Assembly: GCA_018873245.2 (NCBI GenBank)
Contig: JAEMBT020000002.1
Coordinates: 930,001 to 994,000 of the forward strand
DNA: 64,000 bases
Direction: 5' to 3'
Origin: Archegozetes longisetosus
Lineage: Eukaryota > Arthropoda > Arachnida > Sarcoptiformes > Trhypochthoniidae
In this document: in pieces, positions 59,832-64,000 of the stretch
Position numbering within the stretch: the stretch's first letter is position 1
Layout of the letters: each line of letters begins with the position of its first letter
The notes under the pieces: generated by a model
What the model was told of the DNA's origin: nothing
The model's input: only the letters and a program-made list of their open reading frames with translations
The model's database searches: none
Made by a program: the position numbers and the translations under genes

Positions 59832-61519
59832 GGAATAATAAATTAATAAGAGAACAAGTATTCTATGACCACTAAATTAAAAATTTATTCGTTTACAGTT
59901 ATTTAGTTTTCTTAAAAAAGAGTTATTGATTTGAACTTTTTTCGATTCTTGCCTATCTATCTCAATGTTCAAATATAGCTAAAATACAACGATTCTTACA
60001 TGTAGTTTATGTTTTAAATTACTCTAATAGCTAAAATTACATTAATTGAGCAAAATTTTGCTTAAAGAATACATAAATAAAATTTTTCACTATTAGTATT
60101 TGACTAAAATATCTATATTTTAATCCCAGATGTGAGTTTCTCAAAACGAAGGCTGTAAAACCAATCAAATGAGTACATTTTTACTTCAGCAACTCGAACA
60201 ATAAAATAAGTATCACCTTTGAGCATGGTTTTATTTGATAAGAATGACGATATCTAAAATCAAATTAAAAATTTAAGAAATATTTTTCGAGAAAAGTGAT
60301 TTAGTGACAATTTCGATACGAGGTATAATAGAGTGTAATTATCCTTTACTGCGTAGAAACTGCTCACGACTGGAGTATAACAAAGTACCCTTTCTGAGAC
60401 TCATTATGAGGCAATTAAAAATAGTCGAAAGAGGACAAAAGGATGTTTCTAATTCTTTTTTCTAAATTTTAACCTGATTCATTATTGTCTTGGTTCTTTT
60501 CGATATTTTTCTAATAAAACGAAAGATTTGAATTCAAATAAAGATTTTAGGTTATTCAAAGCATGATAAATGTTGACTTGGGAACTTTGAGTAAGTATTT
60601 TCAGCTCCTAGTTATGCGTTTTGGTTTTGAAGTTCGAGCCGAGATCGCATAACACAAAGGCTAAGTTGAATTAAAGTTCAGAAAAACTTGAAAGTAAATC
60701 AACTCGTGGTATCATAAATGACTTTGATCTTAGCCAGTTCTTTTATGGTGGAGCTGAACCCGAGAAAAATTTCAGTCATTTATTTCCCATGTATTTATTG
60801 AAAAGAAATTCTTTTGAAGTGGAAAAATCTTTCTTTTGCTATTTAGCTTCCAAGACCATGTATTTCTATACAGAATATAGTGTTGGTTTTAAGTAAAATT
60901 GAATAAGGTTTATATAAAATAAAAGTTGACTTTTCATATTAGAAAATTTTTCTTTTTTACCTATATTTAAATTTTCTATATTTTCGATACATACCTAAAC
61001 TTTTGTAACTATCGGGACCTTCACGAACCTATCACAGATTAAATCAACAATATCATGGTCAACAGCATTTGAATAATAATCGAATAAAATCTAAGGCCAT
61101 ATTGATCTGCCTTTCTATACAGTCTTTGACTTTTTCTATTTTCGATTTGCTATGTGAAAATCATTTGAAGTATTCTCTTCAAGATAAGAAATAAATTGTA
61201 GAAAAGGTTTATGAGTTCAAATAGAAATTAAATCATTGATTTTTCAATAGAATTCATGTTCAACTCATAAAAACTTAAACAAGAGTGAAACTAATGGAAG
61301 GAAAATTAAACGTAAAGTTCGAAAAACTATTATGCTAGAAGAAAAAATTCGCACAAAATCTGGTTGTTTATAACCTTTTAATGAAAGAAAGCATAAGATA
61401 TAATAGATAAGTAATTTCAGCTTAGTTAATTACTGGTATTGACCTTTTACCTAAAGTTATTTGTGTTCAAGTTGTAGTACGCGACGACAGTATTTGGAAA
61501 TTGCTTTCTGGAAATTTCA
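59832..61519. other. Intergenic, 1.7 kb
   Basis: Poly(A) signal at 59837; otherwise AT-rich with nothing recognised. Confidence 0.45.
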
Positions 61520-63240
61520 TCATTTCTCTTTTAATTTTTCAATCAACTGTTCAAAAAATCCAGCTCTAAGAGATGGATGTGCAAAATATGAATCACAATC
61601 GTAACCATTTGAGCCATCGATTGTGGAATAACTTTGACCGTCTTCTGTAATGTGTTAGTGATGTTTAAGTAGACCATTCTTATCTTATTTAAACGTTTTC
61701 TTTGATTTAGTTTTTTTACTTCATTACTTCTTTAAGTAGTTCTTTTGAACTTTTTTGATTCAAAATTTAACTAGATGACTTTTAGCAGTTTTATCGCAAA
61801 CATTTAGTACTTTTCCTAATTCTAGTTAACCTTTACAAATTGTGGGTACCTTTTTTTCAATTTATTCTTCCACTTCCCTTTTTGATTTCTTAGGCTTTGA
61901 GTCACTATTAGGTTTTATTTCGAGTTGTTATCATTTTCTACCCGAGTTATTATATGGTACACTACTGATGAGCGAGTCTGGACCTCAAGACGGTTAAAGA
62001 CCTGGGACCTGAGGTCCTGAGGTCCTAAAGTCCGGGTCCGAGTCCTTATATTTGGCAGAAGTCCAGGTCCGGGTCCTGAGCTAGAGGTCCGAGTCCGAGT
62101 CCAGGTCTTTGATAAAGACTTCAGGTCCTGGACTCGGACTCCCTTTAAAACTTAAAAATTAACAATAGACAAAATATTATCATTCAAAAATTTTAATTTT
62201 TATTAAATCATTGATAGTAAAATCAACAAATATTAACATAATATTAATCATTTATTTTAAAATTGCAAAATAAGTTATTCATGAAACGAGATACACGCAA
62301 TGTCTAACAGAATTAATGCTTAATTGACTTCTCTTTTTGCTGATCAAATCTCCAGATTTGGAAATACATGTTTTGAAGAAACACTATGCTGGAGTGATAA
62401 GTATTTCAAATGCAAAATGTAAAAGATAAGGAAATCCTAAACAATTGTTTCCACGAAAACAAAGGCTCAGTTTTCCAATCAGCGATAAGCAAACGTACTT
62501 TTCAATTTCATCGTATGTTTCAACTCTTGTCTTTACAAATTTAGAGACAAACGAAACATTTGAACTTTCAATTTGAAATTGAATAATCTGATGATAATTT
62601 TTCTTGAAGAAATCAACAAATACTTGTTTTAACGTTTGATCATTCTCCGAAAAATCGAGTTTCAAGCGAAGTCAAGTATAACAGCAAATTTTGTGATATC
62701 AGTTTCAAGTAAATCTTTATACTTATCAAACTTCAAAAGCATATTTCAGCATAAAGTTTAATCGAACTGTTACTTGAATTATTGTGATCATTTAATTGCT
62801 AATAAAAAGTTTGAGAACTAGCAAAATTAAGCATATGCTTACATATTTAGGTCATGTTATAAGTTTGTTCCCTCTTTGAATGATTTCAAAAGTCACTCAA
62901 TTCCTCACATAAAAGGCAATCATTATCAAATATTTCACTTACAGAATTTTTTTGTATCAGAGTCAGGGTCTTAAGGCCCGAGTCTTAAAGATTTTAAGAA
63001 CCAAGGTCCCGAGTCCGTATCAGAGTCTTGAGGTCGAGGTCCGAGTCCAGGTCTTCAATTTTCCAAGAGGTCCGAGTCCGGGTCCTGGGTTAGAGGTCCA
63101 GGTCCCAGGTCCGAGTCTTTCAAAAAGACCTGAAGACTCGGACCTGCTCATCAGTATGGTACACAGTTCTTGTGTCCATTTACTGTTTTTTAAGAAATTG
63201 GAAGCATTATTTGGTTTACATTTAACGTTTGCATATTTAC
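61520..63240 (-). pseudogene. Lysine-rich coding relic split by a hAT-type MITE
   Basis: The last exon, complement(61520..61644), is clean: acceptor CACATTACAG, then EDGQSYSTIDGSNGYD, FAHPSLRAGFFEQL and a TGA. Upstream (61645-61954) one frame reads SDSKPKKSKREVEE, KVPTICKG and DKTAKSHLVKF, but it is interrupted by about eight stops, mostly TAA. Beyond the insertion at 61963-63156, the minus strand at about 63165-63240 appears to continue the same relic. Either the whole gene is dead, or only the terminal exon is used with upstream exons that I cannot find. Family not recognised. Confidence 0.4.
61963..63156. mobile_element. Non-autonomous hAT element, 1194 bp, with perfect target duplication
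   Basis: The ends are TACTGATGAGC at 61963 and its exact inverse ending at 63156. They are flanked by the identical 8-bp sequence TGGTACAC (61955-61962 and 63157-63164). Both subterminal regions (61975-62145 and 62960-63145) are packed with GGTCCGAGTCC-type units in both orientations and are GC-rich, unlike the AT-rich centre. Such clusters serve as transposase-binding sites in hAT elements. No transposase is encoded; a 93-codon minus-strand ORF (62384-62665) resembles nothing I know. Confidence 0.85.
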
Positions 63241-63289
63241 TAAATATGAAGGAATGTCAAAAAAATAACACTTGCTATCATTTGATCAT

Positions 63290-63870
63290 GTGATCCGTTT
63301 TACGTAGTTTAATACAAACACGCGATAGAGAGCAGTCGATAATTTAATTGATTTATTAGTAATTATTACTATTAACCCTTCTTCACAGCTGTGGGGTAAA
63401 GTGTCCTAGGTTTTACTTTAAAAATCTCGCTAGAATCAACAAAATGTCATTTACTGAGAATTTAGGTATTCCTCAGTTATATATATGACTTTGAATGACA
63501 AAAAACTCGATTAATTTGGACTTACCTTAGATTAACCTTATTTTAAATTTTTTTCTGGGAACATGTCTTTCTGAGGACAGAAGTTTCCCCTGGCATCGCA
63601 GTGCTTCGTATTTACTATGTGTAGCAGCGCTGTGATGTCGCTAGTAGCAGATAATAACTAGAAATTAATTAGTAAATTAAAACATCGAAAAAGGGCTAAC
63701 TTTGATTTGTAAAGCATGAAGACTAACCTAGAACAGATCTAAAGCATGGAAAACGTGGAGTAACTTTTACCCCGCAGTTAATTTTATGTTTTCGGAAGTT
63801 GTAACGAAGGTTTAAGAAATAGTGCGATAGAGAGCATATTTGCATTACATTCCGTAAAACGTATTACAAT
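63290..63870. repeat. Probable foldback repeat at the right edge
   Basis: Imperfect inverted arms: GCTGTGGGGTAAA...GGTTTTAC at 63388-63416 against the inverse at 63735-63780, with CGTTTTACG/CGTAAAACG further out. GCGATAGAGAGCA also recurs in direct orientation (about 63321 and 63822). A central CATCGCAGTGCT...AGCGCTGTGATG hairpin lies at 63593-63640. No coding capacity. Confidence 0.4.
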
Positions 63871-64000
63871 AAAATGATTGCAAGTATCATTTCTTTGTCA
63901 CTCCCACATTTACAAATATTCAGATCTGGAAACTATAATAACTACGCAATTAGTTTATGCATTGAGAGTTTTCGGAAAAAAATCTATATATGTATTACAT

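Noticed and set aside
62384..62665. 93-codon minus-strand ORF inside the hAT MITE
   Set aside because: No transposase motifs recognised; probably a remnant or chance frame, so not listed as a gene.

Overview
The window is AT-rich eukaryotic DNA from an animal. Genes carry GT-AG introns, many open with a separate signal-peptide exon, and the spaces between them are full of DNA transposons. The gene mix (SLC38 amino-acid transporter, F-box/LRR proteins, a secreted PHB-depolymerase-like enzyme, many small secreted cysteine-rich proteins, hAT elements) suggests an arthropod, possibly a mite-like chelicerate. The taxon is an inference; no rRNA or mitochondrial marker is present. I joined exons by eye from splice motifs, phase and paralogue comparison.

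Region 1 (1-27.6 kb) is an array of one secreted protein family that I do not recognise. The unit is a signal-peptide exon, a ~430-460 nt exon with seven cysteines and a ~270 nt exon with five, giving 12 Cys. The second intron always splits a Cys-Cys pair. Copies: one on the minus strand cut by the left edge (1-831), single-domain genes at 5758-7000, 19360-20793 and 21422-22949, a two-domain (24-Cys) gene at 10392-13757, a decaying copy at 14422-17609, and relics at ~7.7 kb and, on the minus strand, 26.5-27.6 kb. Two unrelated membrane-protein genes (23.2-24.0 kb minus, 24.4-25.9 kb plus) lie between the array and its last relic.

Region 2 (28-38 kb) has an intact F-box/LRR gene (35659-37384, minus) and a dead paralogue (29538-31185, minus) among foldback and TIR elements. 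Region 3 (39-47 kb) has an SLC38A7-like transporter (39494-42090, minus), a 3.8 kb gene-poor gap and a secreted PHB-depolymerase-family gene (45930-47101).

Region 4 (47.7-60 kb) is a second cluster of small secreted proteins: a repeat protein with a frameshifted C terminus and its dead paralogue, a six-Cys defensin-like peptide and its dead paralogue, and two related charged proteins built from phase-1 exons with an aromatic/aliphatic-x-L-x-C motif. A complete-ended but dead hAT transposon (51811-54226) sits inside it. Region 5 (60-64 kb) holds a lysine-rich coding relic on the minus strand, split by a 1.2 kb non-autonomous hAT element with a perfect 8-bp target duplication.

No tRNA, rRNA or CRISPR was seen. 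The main themes are birth, fusion and death of secreted gene families, and several generations of DNA transposons, one nested in another.
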